Shown: positions 1 to 10,873 of the stretch, piece after piece
How the letters are laid out: the number at the start of each line of letters is the position of its first letter
Numbering within the stretch: the first letter of the stretch is position 1
Assembly: GCA_009845425.1 (NCBI GenBank)
Contig: VXZQ01000017.1
Location: 399,463 to 463,462, forward strand
Reading direction: 5' to 3'
DNA length: 64,000 nt
From: Holophagales bacterium
GTDB taxonomy: Bacteria > Acidobacteriota > Thermoanaerobaculia > Multivoradales > Multivoraceae
Position numbers and translations under genes: made by a program
Notes under the pieces: generated by a model
The model's database searches: none
Seen by the model: the letters and a program-made list of their open reading frames with translations, nothing else
Told to the model about the DNA's origin: nothing

Positions 1-206
1 GCACGCGCGAAAGGCCGGCACCAGACCCAGGCCAGCACGGCGAACAGCAGGCCATGGACGATCTGGTCCCACGGCAGTTCCGCCGCCACCCGGCGGGTAT
101 CGCCGCCGAGCAGACCCGCCAGCCACCGGACGCCGCGCTCGAATGTCCCGGCCAGAGCCTCCGCCGGCAGCAGCAGAAACAACGCGACCACCGCGGCCAC
201 GCCCAC
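1..206 (-). CDS. VanZ-like membrane protein (C-terminal part missing)
   Basis: The minus-strand frame is open from the left edge and overlaps the end of the sulfurylase gene. It encodes a basic N-terminal patch (RRRHAPRWR), a hydrophobic helix, and then an Asp-Gln-Ile-Val-His segment leading into a second helix, which resembles the D-K-hxxH start of VanZ-family proteins. VanZ-like proteins are small polytopic membrane proteins of mostly unknown role. The only standard start I can find in frame is a GTG at 204-206, but the open frame continues upstream and the basic patch suggests the real start lies further up, perhaps using a non-standard codon. The product runs off the window, so family assignment is tentative. 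Confidence 0.45.
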   Translation of the reverse strand, partial: MGVAAVVALFLLLPAEALAGTFERGVRWLAGLLGGDTRRVAAELPWDQIVHGLLFAVLAWVWCRPFAR

Positions 207-249
207 GGAGAGCAGTCGCCACCTGGGCGCGTGGCGCCGCCGGAGGGGC

Positions 250-1974
250 TCAGCGCGGTCCGACGAACCCCTCCTTCTCCAGGTGAAGGATGACCTGCTG
301 GGCAGCCTCCTCGGCCGTGATGTCCGTCGTGTCGATGACCATGTCCGGATTCTCCGGAATCTCGTACGGATCCGAGATACCGGTGAAGGCGTCGATCAGT
401 CCCGCCCGGGCCTTCGCATAGAGACCCTTCACGTCGCGCTCCTCGCAGACCTCGAGCGGCGTCGCCACGTGAACCAGGACGAATCCGCCCCCCGCCTCGA
501 TCATCTCCCGCACATCCCGACGCACGTTCTCGTACGGCGCGATCGGCGCGCAGATGGCGATGCCGCCGTTCTTCGTGATCTCCGAAGCGACGAAGCCGAT
601 GCGGCGAATGTTGATGTCCCGGTGCTCCCGGGAGAACCCCAGCTCGGAGGAGAGGTTCGTCCGCACGATGTCACCGTCGAGCAGCGTCACCGGGCGGCCG
701 CCGGCCTCCAGGAACTTGACCAGGAGCACGTTGGCGATCGTCGACTTGCCGGCGCCGGAAAGCCCGGTGAAGAACACGGTGAAGCCCTGGCTGCTGCGCG
801 CCGGGTGGCTGCGGCGCAGTTCCCGGGCCACTTCGGGAAACGTGAACCACTCCGGGATCGGAAGGCCCCGGCGCAGCCGGCGGCGCAGGTCGCTGCCCGA
901 GATCGACAGCGTCCGCTCCCCCTCCTTCACGCTGTCGACCGGTTCGTACGAGTCCCGGTCCTCGACGTACACCATCATCCGGAAGGGAACCATTCGGACG
1001 CCGAGTTCGGCCTCGTGCTCGACCATCAACTCCTGCGCGTCGTACGGGCCGTAGAAGGGCTTGCCCTGCGAGTCCACGCCCGGTCCGGCATGGTCGCGGC
1101 CGACGATCAGGTGGGTGCAGCCGTAGTTCCTGCGGATCAGGGCGTGCCAGAGCGCCTCGCGCGGACCCGCCATCCGCATGGCGAGCGGCAGCAGGGCCAG
1201 CTCGGCGGTGTGGCGTGGATAGTGGCTCAGGACCCTTCGGTAGCAGCGAACGCGCGTGTAGTGATCGAGGTCGCCCGGCTTGGTCATGCCGACGACCGGG
1301 TGGATCAGCAGGTTCGCCTCCAGTTCCCGGGCCGCCCGCAGGGTCAGCTCGAAGTGCGCCCGGTGCATGGGGTTGCGGGTCTGGAAGGCGATCGCCGTCT
1401 TCCATCCGAGTTGTGCGAAACGTCGCCGCAACTGCTGCGGCGTCTTGCGCAATCCGGGGAAGTCGTAGTGCCGCGGCGGCTGGACCCCTTCGATCCTGCC
1501 GCCCACGGAAACGGTGTTCGTCCGGTGGTAGAGATGAGCAACGCCGGGATGGGCCTGGTCGAGTGTCCCGTAGACGAGCTCCGCTTCCTTGCGGCGGTCG
1601 TGCTCCCAGACGTCCTCCACCGTGAGCACCGCGAGCATCAGCCCCTCCAGGTCGCGCAGGACCAGCCGGGACCCCGCCTCCAGCCCGGCCGCGACCTCCG
1701 GCGTCACATCGAGGGTGATCGGAATCGGCCACAGCGCTCCCGATGGAAGGCGCATCGTCTCGCAGACGCTGTCGAAGGCGGCGCGGCTCATGAACCCGTC
1801 GAGCGGCGCGAAGCCGCCGCACATCAGCAGCTCCAGATCGCAGATCTGGCGCGGCGTCAGGGTCCAGGAGGGCCACTCGCGCGATCCCTCCCGCAGTTCG
1901 TTCAGGCGTTCCGGGGCGGCGATCAGCGGCCGCGGCGTGCCGCCGCGCCGCGCCCCTCGCGGCTCGGTCATCAT
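250..1974 (-). CDS. sat/cysC: Bifunctional sulfate adenylyltransferase / adenylylsulfate kinase
   Basis: The enzyme activates sulfate to APS (ATP sulfurylase) and phosphorylates it to PAPS (APS kinase), feeding sulfate assimilation or sulfation. Residues 1-385 are an ATP sulfurylase: a PUA-like N-terminal domain, then the QTRNPMHRAH nucleotide motif at 198-207 and VGRDH at 291-295. Residues 395-574 are an APS kinase with Walker A GLSGAGKST at 404-412 and the DGD motif. At 574 aa it matches sat-cysC fusions in full length. Two ATG codons are adjacent at the start. The two activities in one chain allow channelling of APS. No cysDN or cysH gene lies nearby, so the rest of the pathway is elsewhere. 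Confidence 0.95.
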   Translation of the reverse strand: MMTEPRGARRGGTPRPLIAAPERLNELREGSREWPSWTLTPRQICDLELLMCGGFAPLDGFMSRAAFDSVCETMRLPSGALWPIPITLDVTPEVAAGLEAGSRLVLRDLEGLMLAVLTVEDVWEHDRRKEAELVYGTLDQAHPGVAHLYHRTNTVSVGGRIEGVQPPRHYDFPGLRKTPQQLRRRFAQLGWKTAIAFQTRNPMHRAHFELTLRAARELEANLLIHPVVGMTKPGDLDHYTRVRCYRRVLSHYPRHTAELALLPLAMRMAGPREALWHALIRRNYGCTHLIVGRDHAGPGVDSQGKPFYGPYDAQELMVEHEAELGVRMVPFRMMVYVEDRDSYEPVDSVKEGERTLSISGSDLRRRLRRGLPIPEWFTFPEVARELRRSHPARSSQGFTVFFTGLSGAGKSTIANVLLVKFLEAGGRPVTLLDGDIVRTNLSSELGFSREHRDINIRRIGFVASEITKNGGIAICAPIAPYENVRRDVREMIEAGGGFVLVHVATPLEVCEERDVKGLYAKARAGLIDAFTGISDPYEIPENPDMVIDTTDITAEEAAQQVILHLEKEGFVGPR

Positions 1975-2090
1975 CTGCTCCGTCGACGTCGTCGTAGTGC
2001 GGCCCAGCAGCGCCGGCCGGCCGCGCAGTCTAGCAGCCCGCTAAGGTTCTCCCCTCATTCGAGCCGCAACGAATCGACCGGGGAGGAACG

Positions 2091-3641
2091 ATGGTCTGGG
2101 AGCGAGAGATCGAGGAGCTGAGGCGGCGCCGCGAGTTCGCCCGGCAGATGGGCGGCGAAGCCGGCATCGCGGAGCAGCACCGCCGCGGCAAGCTGACGAT
2201 CCGGGAGCGTCTCGACCTGTTCACCGACGAGGGCTCCTTCCAGGAGATCGGCGAGCTCGCCGGCGTGGCCAGCTACGACGGCAACGAACTCCAGGACGTG
2301 CGGCCCTCGAACCGCGTCATCGGCCTCGCCCGCCTGAACGGCCGCCGCGCGGTTCTGAACGGCGGCGACTTCACCGTGCGGGGCGGCGCCTCCGATGCGT
2401 CGATCGGCGACAAGAGCGGCCACGCCCAGAAGCTGGCGCTCGGCTGGCGCCTGCCCTATGTGCGCCTCCTCGACTCCACCGGCGGCAGCGTCAAGACCTT
2501 CGAGAAGATCGGACGCACCTACATCCCGACCAACCCCGCCACCCCCGGTATCGAGGACCTGCTGTGCAGGGTGCCCGTGGTCGCCGCCGTGCTCGGTTCG
2601 GTGGCCGGCCTGCCGGCGGTCGAGGCCTGCCTCGCCCACTTCAACGTGATGGTGAAGGGCACGAGCCAGGTGTTCCCGGGCGGTCCTCCGGTGGTCAAGG
2701 CGGCCCTCGGCATCGACATCACGAAGGAAGATCTGGGCGACGAGCGCACGCAGGTGTTCGGCAGCGGCGTGATCGACAATCTCGCCGACTCCGAGGAAGA
2801 GGCGTTCCTGATGCTCAAGCAGTTCCTCGGCTACCTGCCCGACAGCGTCTGGCAGATGCCGCCCCGGGGCGACACCCACGACGACCCGGGGCGCCGCGAG
2901 CCGTCGCTCCTGTCAGCCATTCCGCGCGAGAAGAACAAGGCCTACGACCCGAGAGCGATCCTCGACGCGGTGCTCGACCGCGACTCCTTCTTCGAGATCA
3001 CGCCGCACTACGGGCGCTCCCGCATCGTCGGACTCGCCCGCGTCAATGGCTATCCGGTCGGCACGATGATCAACAACCCGAGCCATCTCGGCGGCTCGAT
3101 GAACGTCGCCGCCGGCACCAAGGTGATCCGCTTCCTGCAGCTCTGCGACACCTTCCATCTGCCGATGGTCTACTTCGCCGACGAGCCCGGTTTCATGGTC
3201 GGCCCCGAGCAGCAACGCCAGGGCATCGTCCGCGCCGGCGCCAAGATGCTCTGCGCGACGCTTCGCACCCGCGTGCCGTGGCTCACGATCGTCATCCGCC
3301 AGCTCTACGGCGTCGCCGGCCAGTGCCACGACCGTCCGAGCGGCATGTTCCGGCGCGTGGCGTGGCCGTCCGGCCACTGGGGGTCGATGCACATCTCCGG
3401 CGGCGTCACCGCCGCCTACCGGCGCATCATCCGGGAGTCCGACGACCCCGCGGCCAAGCAGAAGGAGATCGAGGACCGCCTCGAGGCCCTGGCATCGCCG
3501 TTCCGCACCGCCGAGGCGTTCAACATCGAGGAGATCATCGATCCCCGCGAGAGCCGGCCGATGGTCTGCGACTTCATCGACACCGCCCAGGCGGTTCTGG
3601 AGACGCAGCTAGGGCCGAGTCCGACGCCCTACATGCCGTAG
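2091..3641 (+). CDS. Acyl-CoA carboxylase, carboxyltransferase (beta) subunit
   Basis: This is a biotin-dependent carboxyltransferase of the PccB/MccB type (crotonase fold), which moves CO2 from carboxybiotin to an acyl-CoA. The full 516-aa length, the N-terminal region with the RGKLTIRERLD signature, and the GG-rich oxyanion regions of both halves are present. The start ATG has a good Shine-Dalgarno (GGGGAGG). The second half is atypical: where propionyl-CoA carboxylases have a GGAY-x-AM loop, this protein has Gly-Gln-Cys-His-Asp-Arg-Pro-Ser. It may therefore use a different acyl-CoA. It is not next to the biotin carboxylase genes at 34-36 kb, and substrate cannot be assigned from sequence alone. 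Confidence 0.85.
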   Translation: MVWEREIEELRRRREFARQMGGEAGIAEQHRRGKLTIRERLDLFTDEGSFQEIGELAGVASYDGNELQDVRPSNRVIGLARLNGRRAVLNGGDFTVRGGASDASIGDKSGHAQKLALGWRLPYVRLLDSTGGSVKTFEKIGRTYIPTNPATPGIEDLLCRVPVVAAVLGSVAGLPAVEACLAHFNVMVKGTSQVFPGGPPVVKAALGIDITKEDLGDERTQVFGSGVIDNLADSEEEAFLMLKQFLGYLPDSVWQMPPRGDTHDDPGRREPSLLSAIPREKNKAYDPRAILDAVLDRDSFFEITPHYGRSRIVGLARVNGYPVGTMINNPSHLGGSMNVAAGTKVIRFLQLCDTFHLPMVYFADEPGFMVGPEQQRQGIVRAGAKMLCATLRTRVPWLTIVIRQLYGVAGQCHDRPSGMFRRVAWPSGHWGSMHISGGVTAAYRRIIRESDDPAAKQKEIEDRLEALASPFRTAEAFNIEEIIDPRESRPMVCDFIDTAQAVLETQLGPSPTPYMP

Positions 3642-3650
3642 GCAAGTTCG

Positions 3651-3717
3651 GTCGCCGCTGCGCGGCGCGTTCTTCTGGCCGCCTCCGGCGGCAGCGGGTC
3701 AGAAGACCCGCGCACCG
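3651..3717 (-). repeat. Palindromic repeat element, copy A
   Basis: This element lies between the convergent carboxyltransferase and amidase genes. Read on the minus strand it holds CGGTGCG, then a hairpin GCGGGTC-TTCT-GACCCGC, then GCCGCC/GGCGGC and GCCGCGC/GCGGC palindromes. The core is almost identical to the copies near 44.5, 47.3 and 61.2 kb. It starts right after the amidase stop codon, so it could act as a terminator or mRNA 3'-end structure. No T-run follows the stem. Confidence 0.8.
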
Positions 3718-3718
3718 T

Positions 3719-5259
3719 TCAGAGGTCCGGATGGCGCAGGTGCCAGTCGGTGGCCTGCTCGTAGGCGTGGGCGACTCGGCAGAGCGTCGGTTCGCTCAAA
3801 TCGCGGCCGACGAGCTGCATGCTGTGGGGCGCGCCCGCGGGTGAGAAACCGCACGGCAGGGAGATCGTCGGCGTGCCGGCGAAGTCGGCGGGCACGGTGA
3901 AGAGCTGGATGCTGCCGAGCGGCGGATCGAAGGTCGCCGCGAACGACTCCAGGGCCTCCCTGAACGCCCCGACCGTGTCGTATCCCATCGCGTCCGTCAT
4001 CGGCAGCGCGGTGACGTTCGACGGGCAGACGAGTGCGTCGACGGTCGACAGCATCGCCTCGAACCGCTCGCTGAACGCCGCGCGCCGTTCGGTCGCCTCC
4101 GCGTACGCCTCGTCGCTCACCTGCGAGCCGAAGGCCAGGAACTCGCCGAAGTACGGCCCGTAGTCCGCGGCGCGGCTAGGGTACGTCGCGGCATGCGCCC
4201 GGACGGCCTCATAGGAGCAGAGCGGCCACCAGTCGTCGAAGGGCGCCGCCGGCATCTCGACCTCCGTGACCTCGGCGCCCAGGCCGGCCAGAACCCTCAG
4301 CGCCTCTTCCACCGCTGCGGCGACCGCGGGGTCGACGCCTTCCGAGGCGTACCGCCGGTCGAAGCCGAGCCGCATCCCCGCGACATCGCCGTCCAGCGTC
4401 GGCAGGATGGACGGCAGCGGCGCGTCGAGCGCCGTCGGGTCGTCCGCATCGGCGCCGACGATCGCCTCTAGCATGATCGCGGCGTCGGCGACGGTCCGCG
4501 TCATCGGACCGATGTGGTCGAGCGAGCCAGCGAGTTCGAGCACGCCGTAGCGGCTCACCCGCCCCCAGGTCGGCTTGAGTCCGACGATGCCGCACTGGGC
4601 CGACGGAAACCGGATCGATCCGCCGGTGTCCGAGCCGAGCGAACCGAAGCAGAGACCGGCCGCCGTCGCCACGCCCGAGCCGCTCGACGAGACGCCCGTC
4701 CACAGTCCCTCGTCCCACGGGTTGACCGGGATGTCGAAGTCCGGGTGGTAGGCGCCCATCGCGCCTTCGGTCAGGTTCAGCTTGCCGAGAAGCACCGCGC
4801 CGGCATCGGCCAGCCGCTCGACCACGGTCGCGTCGACCTCGGGGACGAAGTCGGACAGCACCGAGAGGGCGCCCATCGTGCGCACGCCCTTCGTGTAGCA
4901 GAGGTCCTTGACGGCGATGGGAACGCCGTGCAGCGGCCCGCGGTAGCGACCGCCCTCGATCTCGGACTCGGCCGCCCGCGCCGCGGCGAGCGCCTCGTCG
5001 GCCATCACCGTCGCGTAGCTCCTGAGCCGGCCGTCGACGGCGGCGATCCGCTCCAGCATCGTCTCGGTCAGCGCGACCGGCGAGAGTTCCCGGGCCTCGA
5101 TCAGGCGCGCGACGTCGCGCAGGCTCATGTAGTGGATCGGGGCGTTGCCCATCGAAGCTCCTCCCGGCGGCGTTCCGGTCGTCCGTTCGTCCGCGGCGCA
5201 GGATCCGAACAGGGGCATGGCCGCGCCGGTCCCGATCAGCCCGAGCGCCCTGCGGCGCG

Positions 5260-5269
<10 letters not shown>
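3719..5269 (-). CDS. Amidase (amidase-signature family), exported or lipoprotein
   Basis: This is an amidase-signature hydrolase (GatA/fatty-acid-amide hydrolase-like fold) that cleaves an amide of unknown identity. The Ser-cisSer-Lys triad is visible: Lys121 in AVKDL, the SSSGSG run at 194-199, and Ser218 in DTGGSIR. The N-terminus has a twin Arg-Arg-Arg stretch, a short hydrophobic segment and Gly-Ser-Cys at 22-24, so it is probably a Tat-exported lipoprotein rather than a cytosolic GatA subunit. No gatB or gatC is adjacent. Its first 10 bases overlap the 3' end of gmd, so it is probably the last gene of that transcript. Confidence 0.88.
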
Positions 5270-6308
<1,039 letters not shown>

Positions 6309-6312
<4 letters not shown>

Positions 6313-7541
6313 ACCAGCTTCAGCAGGTGGCCCATCTTGTCCCGCTTGACCCGGAGATAGTCGCGGTTCGACTCGGTCGCCTCGATCTCGATCGGCACGC
6401 GTTCGACGATCTCCAGGCCGTAACCGGAGAGGGCGATGTACTTGTGCGGGTTGTTTGTCATCAGCCGCATCCGGCGAACCCCTATATCGCGGAGAATCTG
6501 CGCCCCGATGCCGTAGTTGCGGAGGTCGGCCTTGAACCCGAGCTTGTGGTTGGCCTCGACGGTGTCGTGCCCCTCGTCCTGCAGATCGTAGGCGCGCAGC
6601 TTGTTGAACAGGCCGATGCCCCGCCCCTCCTGCAGCAGATAGAGCACGACCCCCTCTCCTTCCTCTGCAATCGTGTCGAGGGCATGGTGTAGCTGGACGC
6701 CACAGTCGCAGCGCTCGGAGTGGAAGACGTCGCCCGTCAGGCACTGGCTGTGGACGCGCACCAGGATGTCCTTGTCCGGCTTCGGCTCGCCCATCACCAG
6801 AGCAACGTGCTCCTCGCCGGTGAGTTCAGCGTGGTAGGCGTAAGCCCTCATCGGACCGTAGAGCGTCGGCATGGTCGGGGAGGCGATCAGCCTGACCAGG
6901 CTCTCGTGCTTCAGCCGGTAACGGATCAGGTCCGACACCGTGATCATCGGCAGCTTGTGCAGGCGGCTGTACTCGACAAGGTCCGGCACGCGGGCCATCG
7001 TCCCGTCGGCGTTCATGATCTCGCAGATCACGCCCGCCGGCGACAGCCCGGCCAGCGTCGCCAGGTCGACCGAAGCCTCGGTCTGTCCGGCTCGCTTCAG
7101 CACGCCGCCGCGCTTGGCGCGGAGCGGGAAGACATGACCCGGCCGCAGCAGGTCCCGGGGACTGGTGGCCGGGTCGATCGCGGTGGCGATCGTCGCCGCC
7201 CGGTCGGCGGCCGAGATACCCGTCGTCACCTTGCCGCGCGCCTCGATCGACACCGTGAAGGCCGTCTCGAAGGGCGCCGTGTTGTCCCGGACCATCAGCG
7301 GCAGGTCGAGTTCGTCGCAGCGGTCCTCGGTCATCGCCAGGCAGATCAGTCCACGGCCGTGCGTGGCCATGAAGTTGATCGCGTCGGCGGTCACCTTCTC
7401 GGCCGCGATGGCCAGATCGCCTTCGTTCTCCCGATCCTCGTCGTCGACGATGATCACCTGTCCGCCGTCGCGGAAGACCTCGACCGCTTCCTCGATCGGC
7501 GTGAAGAGGGACGGCTCCCGCTCGTTGACTCGCTTCGTCAT
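6309..7541 (-). CDS. ribBA: 3,4-dihydroxy-2-butanone-4-phosphate synthase / GTP cyclohydrolase II
   Basis: This fused enzyme makes both precursors of the riboflavin ring. The N-terminal RibB domain has the acidic [11 protein letters not shown] loop at about 33-43 and the C-terminal RibA domain has the zinc-binding Cys cluster (ERCDCG) near residue 265. The ATG at 7539-7541 (MTKRVNE) is chosen over an ATG 30 bases upstream because the family begins shortly before the first strand. It sits between nadK and gmd in a long minus-strand run and shares a TTGA overlap with gmd. I saw no FMN riboswitch upstream, since nadK ends only 40 bases away. Confidence 0.95.
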
Positions 7542-7580
7542 GACTGCCGATCGTACCAGCGGGAGGCGCAACCGCGGGCG

Positions 7581-8384
7581 TCACTCGCCCCAGCGGAGCT
7601 TGCTGCGCAGGGCGTCGTAGTGGGTCTGGCCGTCGACCCTGGCGAGCAGCGCCTTCGACTCGGAGGCGGTCACGACCACCCGGTCGCCGCCATGGAGCCG
7701 GGCCCCCTCCTGACCGTCGAGCGTGAGGTAGACCTCCTCGTCCAGGCTGCCCAGGGTCATCGCGATCGTGCTCCGCTCCGGCACCACGATCGGCCGCATC
7801 GAGAGGGTGTGGGGCGAGATCGGCGTCAGCAACGCGACCGGCAGCGTCGGGTAGAGGATCGGCCCTCCGGCCGACAGGCTGTACGCCGTCGAGCCGGTCG
7901 GCGTCGAGACGATCAGGCCGTCCGCCCGGTAACGGGCCACCGGATCGCCGTCGATCTCGACCGCCAGATCGATCATCCGCGCCAGAGCGCTCTTGTGCAC
8001 GACCGCGTCGTTGAGGGCGCGGTAGCGGTCCACGCCGCCCGCCGCGTGCCGCAGTTCGACGTCCAGAAGCAGGCGCTCCTCGACCTCGAACCGTCCCTCG
8101 AGGATGGCGCCGAGGTTCGCGTACAGCCGGTCGAGACCGATCTCGGCCAGGTAGCCGAGGCTGCCGAGATTGACGCCCACGATCGGCACCCCGGGCCGGC
8201 TGCGCGCCACCGACAGCAGCGTGCCGTCCCCGCCGAGGACGACGATCAGCCCCAGACCCGGGGCGGCGACGTCGCCCAGTTCGACGCCGCGCTCGCGAAG
8301 CCAGCTCTCGACATCGGCGGCGGTGGCGGCCGCCTGCCCGCTCTCCGGCTTGGCGACGACCGCCACTTCGTGGATCCTGGTCAC
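7581..8384 (-). CDS. nadK: NAD kinase
   Basis: NAD kinase phosphorylates NAD to NADP. The ATP-binding GGDGTLL is at 51-57, followed by the NLGSLGYL strand, the NDAV region that contacts the adenosine ribose, and [13 protein letters not shown]. The 267-aa length is normal. The start ATG is five bases downstream of the tlyA stop, so it belongs to the same transcript. Nothing unusual is seen. Confidence 0.95.
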   Translation of the reverse strand: MTRIHEVAVVAKPESGQAAATAADVESWLRERGVELGDVAAPGLGLIVVLGGDGTLLSVARSRPGVPIVGVNLGSLGYLAEIGLDRLYANLGAILEGRFEVEERLLLDVELRHAAGGVDRYRALNDAVVHKSALARMIDLAVEIDGDPVARYRADGLIVSTPTGSTAYSLSAGGPILYPTLPVALLTPISPHTLSMRPIVVPERSTIAMTLGSLDEEVYLTLDGQEGARLHGGDRVVVTASESKALLARVDGQTHYDALRSKLRWGE

Positions 8385-8388
8385 GACC

Positions 8389-9117
8389 TCATGTCCTGAA
8401 GTGAGCGAAGATCTCGCGGTTGCCTGCCGGTCCCCGGAGGTCGCAGTCTACCGAGGCTCTGAACTCGGGCCCCAGCGCGCCGAGTTCGGCGATGCGCCGG
8501 GAGGCGATCTCCCGCCGCAGCTCATTGTCCCGCACCACGCCGCCCTTGCCGACCTGACCCCGGCCGACCTCGAACTGCGGTTTGATCAGGACCAGCAGGT
8601 CGGCCCCGGCGGCGAGGTGCGGAAGCAGCGCCGGCGCCACCTTGACGACCGAGATGAAGGAGACGTCGACGGTGGCGATCCGGCAGCGCTCGGGCAGGGC
8701 GTCCGATGGCAGGTGGCGGGCATTGATCCGCTCCATGACCACCACGCGGGGGTCGTTCCGCAGACCCGCGTCGAGCTGGCCGTAGCCGACGTCCACGGCG
8801 TAGACCCGTGCCGCTCCATGCGCCAGCAAACAGTCGGTGAAGCCCCCGGTCGAGGCGCCGACGTCGAGGCAGACGGCGTCTGTCGGGTCCACGTCGAACG
8901 TGCCCAGCGCCTGCTCGAGCTTGCGGCCGCCCCGCGAGACGTAGGGCTCCACGCGGCCCCGCACCTCGATCGCGGCAGCGGCGTGCACCGCGGTCCCCGG
9001 CTTGTCGCGGCGCTCTCCGTCGACCCGGATCCAGCCCGCCATCACGGCTCGCTTCGCCTGCTCCCGGCTGGTGAACAGCCCGCGCTCGACCAGCAGTTGA
9101 TCGAGCCGCTGCCTCAC
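8389..9117 (-). CDS. tlyA: TlyA-family rRNA 2'-O-methyltransferase
   Basis: TlyA proteins combine an N-terminal S4 RNA-binding domain (first ~60 residues, RLDQLLVERG) with an FtsJ-like methyltransferase domain. The SAM-binding DVGASTGGFTDCLL segment is clear. In mycobacteria the family 2'-O-methylates cytidines of 16S and 23S rRNA; the target here is inferred. The start is a GTG at 9115-9117 that shares a GTGA overlap with the ispA stop; a longer frame upstream would only read ispA out of frame. The ispA-tlyA-nadK neighbourhood is common in bacteria, which supports the call. Confidence 0.92.
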   Translation of the reverse strand: MRQRLDQLLVERGLFTSREQAKRAVMAGWIRVDGERRDKPGTAVHAAAAIEVRGRVEPYVSRGGRKLEQALGTFDVDPTDAVCLDVGASTGGFTDCLLAHGAARVYAVDVGYGQLDAGLRNDPRVVVMERINARHLPSDALPERCRIATVDVSFISVVKVAPALLPHLAAGADLLVLIKPQFEVGRGQVGKGGVVRDNELRREIASRRIAELGALGPEFRASVDCDLRGPAGNREIFAHFRT

Positions 9118-10007
9118 GAGCCGCGATGGACCAGAAAGGCGACCAGGGCCCTGAACAACTCGCGCCCGGAGGGCAACCCGTCGATCAGCGCCAGGCATCG
9201 GTCCGCCGCCTCCAGCGCCTTCTTCCGGCTGGCCTCGAGGCCGAACAGGCCCGGATACGTCAGCTTCCCCGCCTGGCGGTCCTTGCCCGGCGTCTTGCCG
9301 AGTTCCTCCGAACTGCCGACCTCGTCCAGGATGTCGTCGCCGATCTGAAACAGAAGGCCCAGTTCGGCGCCGATCCGCCCGACCTGCTCGACTCCCTCAG
9401 GACTGGCGCCCGCGTAGACGCCGCCGAGCCGCGTACTCGCCTCGATCAGGGCCCCCGTCTTCAGACGGTGGATCCGCTCGAGCGATTCGGCGTCAGACCG
9501 GCGCACCCCGCCCTCGTGCTGGAGATCGAAGACCTGGCCGCCGATCATCCCCGCCGTTCCGACCGCGTCCGCCACCAGACGGACCGCCTGCAACCGCCGT
9601 TCGGGCGGCGCCGAGGCCGGTTCGCGGCTCAGGACCTCGTAGGCCCGGTTCAGCAGCGCGTCGCCGGCGAGCACCGCCATCGCCTCTCCCCGCGCACGGT
9701 GCAGGGTCGGCCTCCCCCGCCGCAGATCGTCGTCGTCCAGGGCGGGCAGATCGTCATGGATCAGGCTGAACGTGTGGACCATCTCGAGCGCCGCTCCGCC
9801 CACCAGCAGGTCCTCGCGGGCGCCTCCCCAGGCTTCGCCGGCCAGAACAACCAGGGCCGGCCGGACCCGCTTTCCGCCCGCGAACACGCTGTACCGCATC
9901 GCCTCGTGGATTTCCGCCGGCTCGGTTTCCGCGTCCGGCAGCAGCCGGTCCAGCGCCTCGTCGACCTCCGGTCTGAGGGCGGACAGGAAGGAGGGGAAGT
10001 CGTTCAC
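9114..10007 (-). CDS. ispA: Polyprenyl (farnesyl/geranylgeranyl) diphosphate synthase
   Basis: This is a short-chain trans-prenyltransferase that condenses isopentenyl diphosphate with allylic diphosphates. The first aspartate-rich motif is at 85-91 (DDLPALD) and the second is the later GDDILD. The GGKRVRP substrate loop is at 45-51. The start is the GTG at 10005-10007, overlapping the TGA of the upstream small gene (GTGA), giving 297 aa. Exact chain length is not readable with confidence. The usual xseB and dxs neighbours are absent from this window. Confidence 0.92.
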   Translation of the reverse strand: MNDFPSFLSALRPEVDEALDRLLPDAETEPAEIHEAMRYSVFAGGKRVRPALVVLAGEAWGGAREDLLVGGAALEMVHTFSLIHDDLPALDDDDLRRGRPTLHRARGEAMAVLAGDALLNRAYEVLSREPASAPPERRLQAVRLVADAVGTAGMIGGQVFDLQHEGGVRRSDAESLERIHRLKTGALIEASTRLGGVYAGASPEGVEQVGRIGAELGLLFQIGDDILDEVGSSEELGKTPGKDRQAGKLTYPGLFGLEASRKKALEAADRCLALIDGLPSGRELFRALVAFLVHRGS

Positions 10008-10261
10008 GCGTCCGGCAGCACCTCGGACGCCGGCAGAGCCTCGGCCACCAGCATGACCGGCACGTCGCTCACGATCGGATAGACCAGACCGGATTCCGGG
10101 CACCAGAGCCCCTCGGAGACCTCGGGCTCCTCCTCGCCGAAGTGCTCCCGGTAGCGGGCGACGAGCCGTCCGCACACTTCCGCCGGCAGCGGCACGAGTT
10201 GAAGCGGCCCCTTCGACTTGGGGCACACCAGGAGTTCGAGCAGTTCCGGATCTACGGGCAT
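10004..10261 (-). CDS. Trm112-family small protein
   Basis: This 85-aa protein begins with the PELLELLVCPKSKGPL pattern and has the YPIVSDVPVML ending typical of Trm112/UPF0434 proteins. In other organisms Trm112-type proteins activate methyltransferases by direct binding. A zinc site is only partly kept: Cys13 and a later WCPESG cysteine are seen. It begins the tightly overlapped run leading into ispA and tlyA; the latter is a methyltransferase and a possible partner, though this is inference. Confidence 0.8.
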   Translation of the reverse strand: MPVDPELLELLVCPKSKGPLQLVPLPAEVCGRLVARYREHFGEEEPEVSEGLWCPESGLVYPIVSDVPVMLVAEALPASEVLPDA

Positions 10262-10275
10262 CTACGGATTACGTC

Positions 10276-10839
10276 TTACCTCGACCAGCGAAGAAGGAGG
10301 GAGTTCATTCCCGGGTTGCGACGATAGTAGGACGAGTTGGACATATGGAAGAAGCCGAAGCTCACCCGCGATCCGTTCCGCAGCCGCCGCCCGACCGCGA
10401 TTCCGGTGCGGAACTCCAACTCGCCGCCGATGTCCTTGCCGTCTCCCTTCTCGTAGAAACCCACGGAGGTGCCGGACTCGATGAACCAGGAACGCCCGAG
10501 GTGGATCCGCTTGTCGGTGCCTGCGTAGAGGTAGAAGGACTCGTCGGAGGTCACGAAAGCGCCGACATGGGGACCCAGGCCCAGGCACCAGTCGGTGGCG
10601 AAGCGGTGCTCGATGCCGACCTCGACGGTCTCGTGGCCCCTGCCGAAGTCGGTCACTCCGGTGCTGACGATCAGACCGGACTCGTCGGCGCGACTGGGGC
10701 CGGGGTGCTCGGCGGCCGCGTTGCAAGCGAGAGCGGCCGGGGCCGCCACGCTTCCCGACAACGCCAGCAGCCCCAACGACGGCAGCCATCCCGAAAACAG
10801 CAGAACGCGCGCTACGTTGCACGGACCTCTGTAGCGCAC
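10276..10839 (-). CDS. PagL-like lipid A 3-O-deacylase (acyloxyacyl hydrolase family)
   Basis: PagL is an outer-membrane barrel that removes the 3-O acyl chain of lipid A. The C-terminal signature is present: His165-x-Ser167-Asn168 followed by Asn-Pro-Gly at 175-177 and a C-terminal strand ending in an aromatic residue (LLLRWSR), as expected for a barrel protein. The GTG at 10837-10839 is chosen because it puts a signal peptide at the N-terminus; a longer frame to 10929 would cross the divergent glycosyltransferase start. A TAGGCT hexamer lies 8 bases before this GTG. The adjacent glycosyltransferase suggests joint lipopolysaccharide remodelling. Confidence 0.75.
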   Translation of the reverse strand: MRYRGPCNVARVLLFSGWLPSLGLLALSGSVAAPAALACNAAAEHPGPSRADESGLIVSTGVTDFGRGHETVEVGIEHRFATDWCLGLGPHVGAFVTSDESFYLYAGTDKRIHLGRSWFIESGTSVGFYEKGDGKDIGGELEFRTGIAVGRRLRNGSRVSFGFFHMSNSSYYRRNPGMNSLLLRWSR

Positions 10840-10873
10840 GGCCGCGTAGCCTACCTCCGCATACAATGCGCAC

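Noticed and set aside
6313..6744. Upstream extension of gmd
   Set aside because: It reads ribBA in another frame; family length and the TTGA overlap favour the start at 6312.
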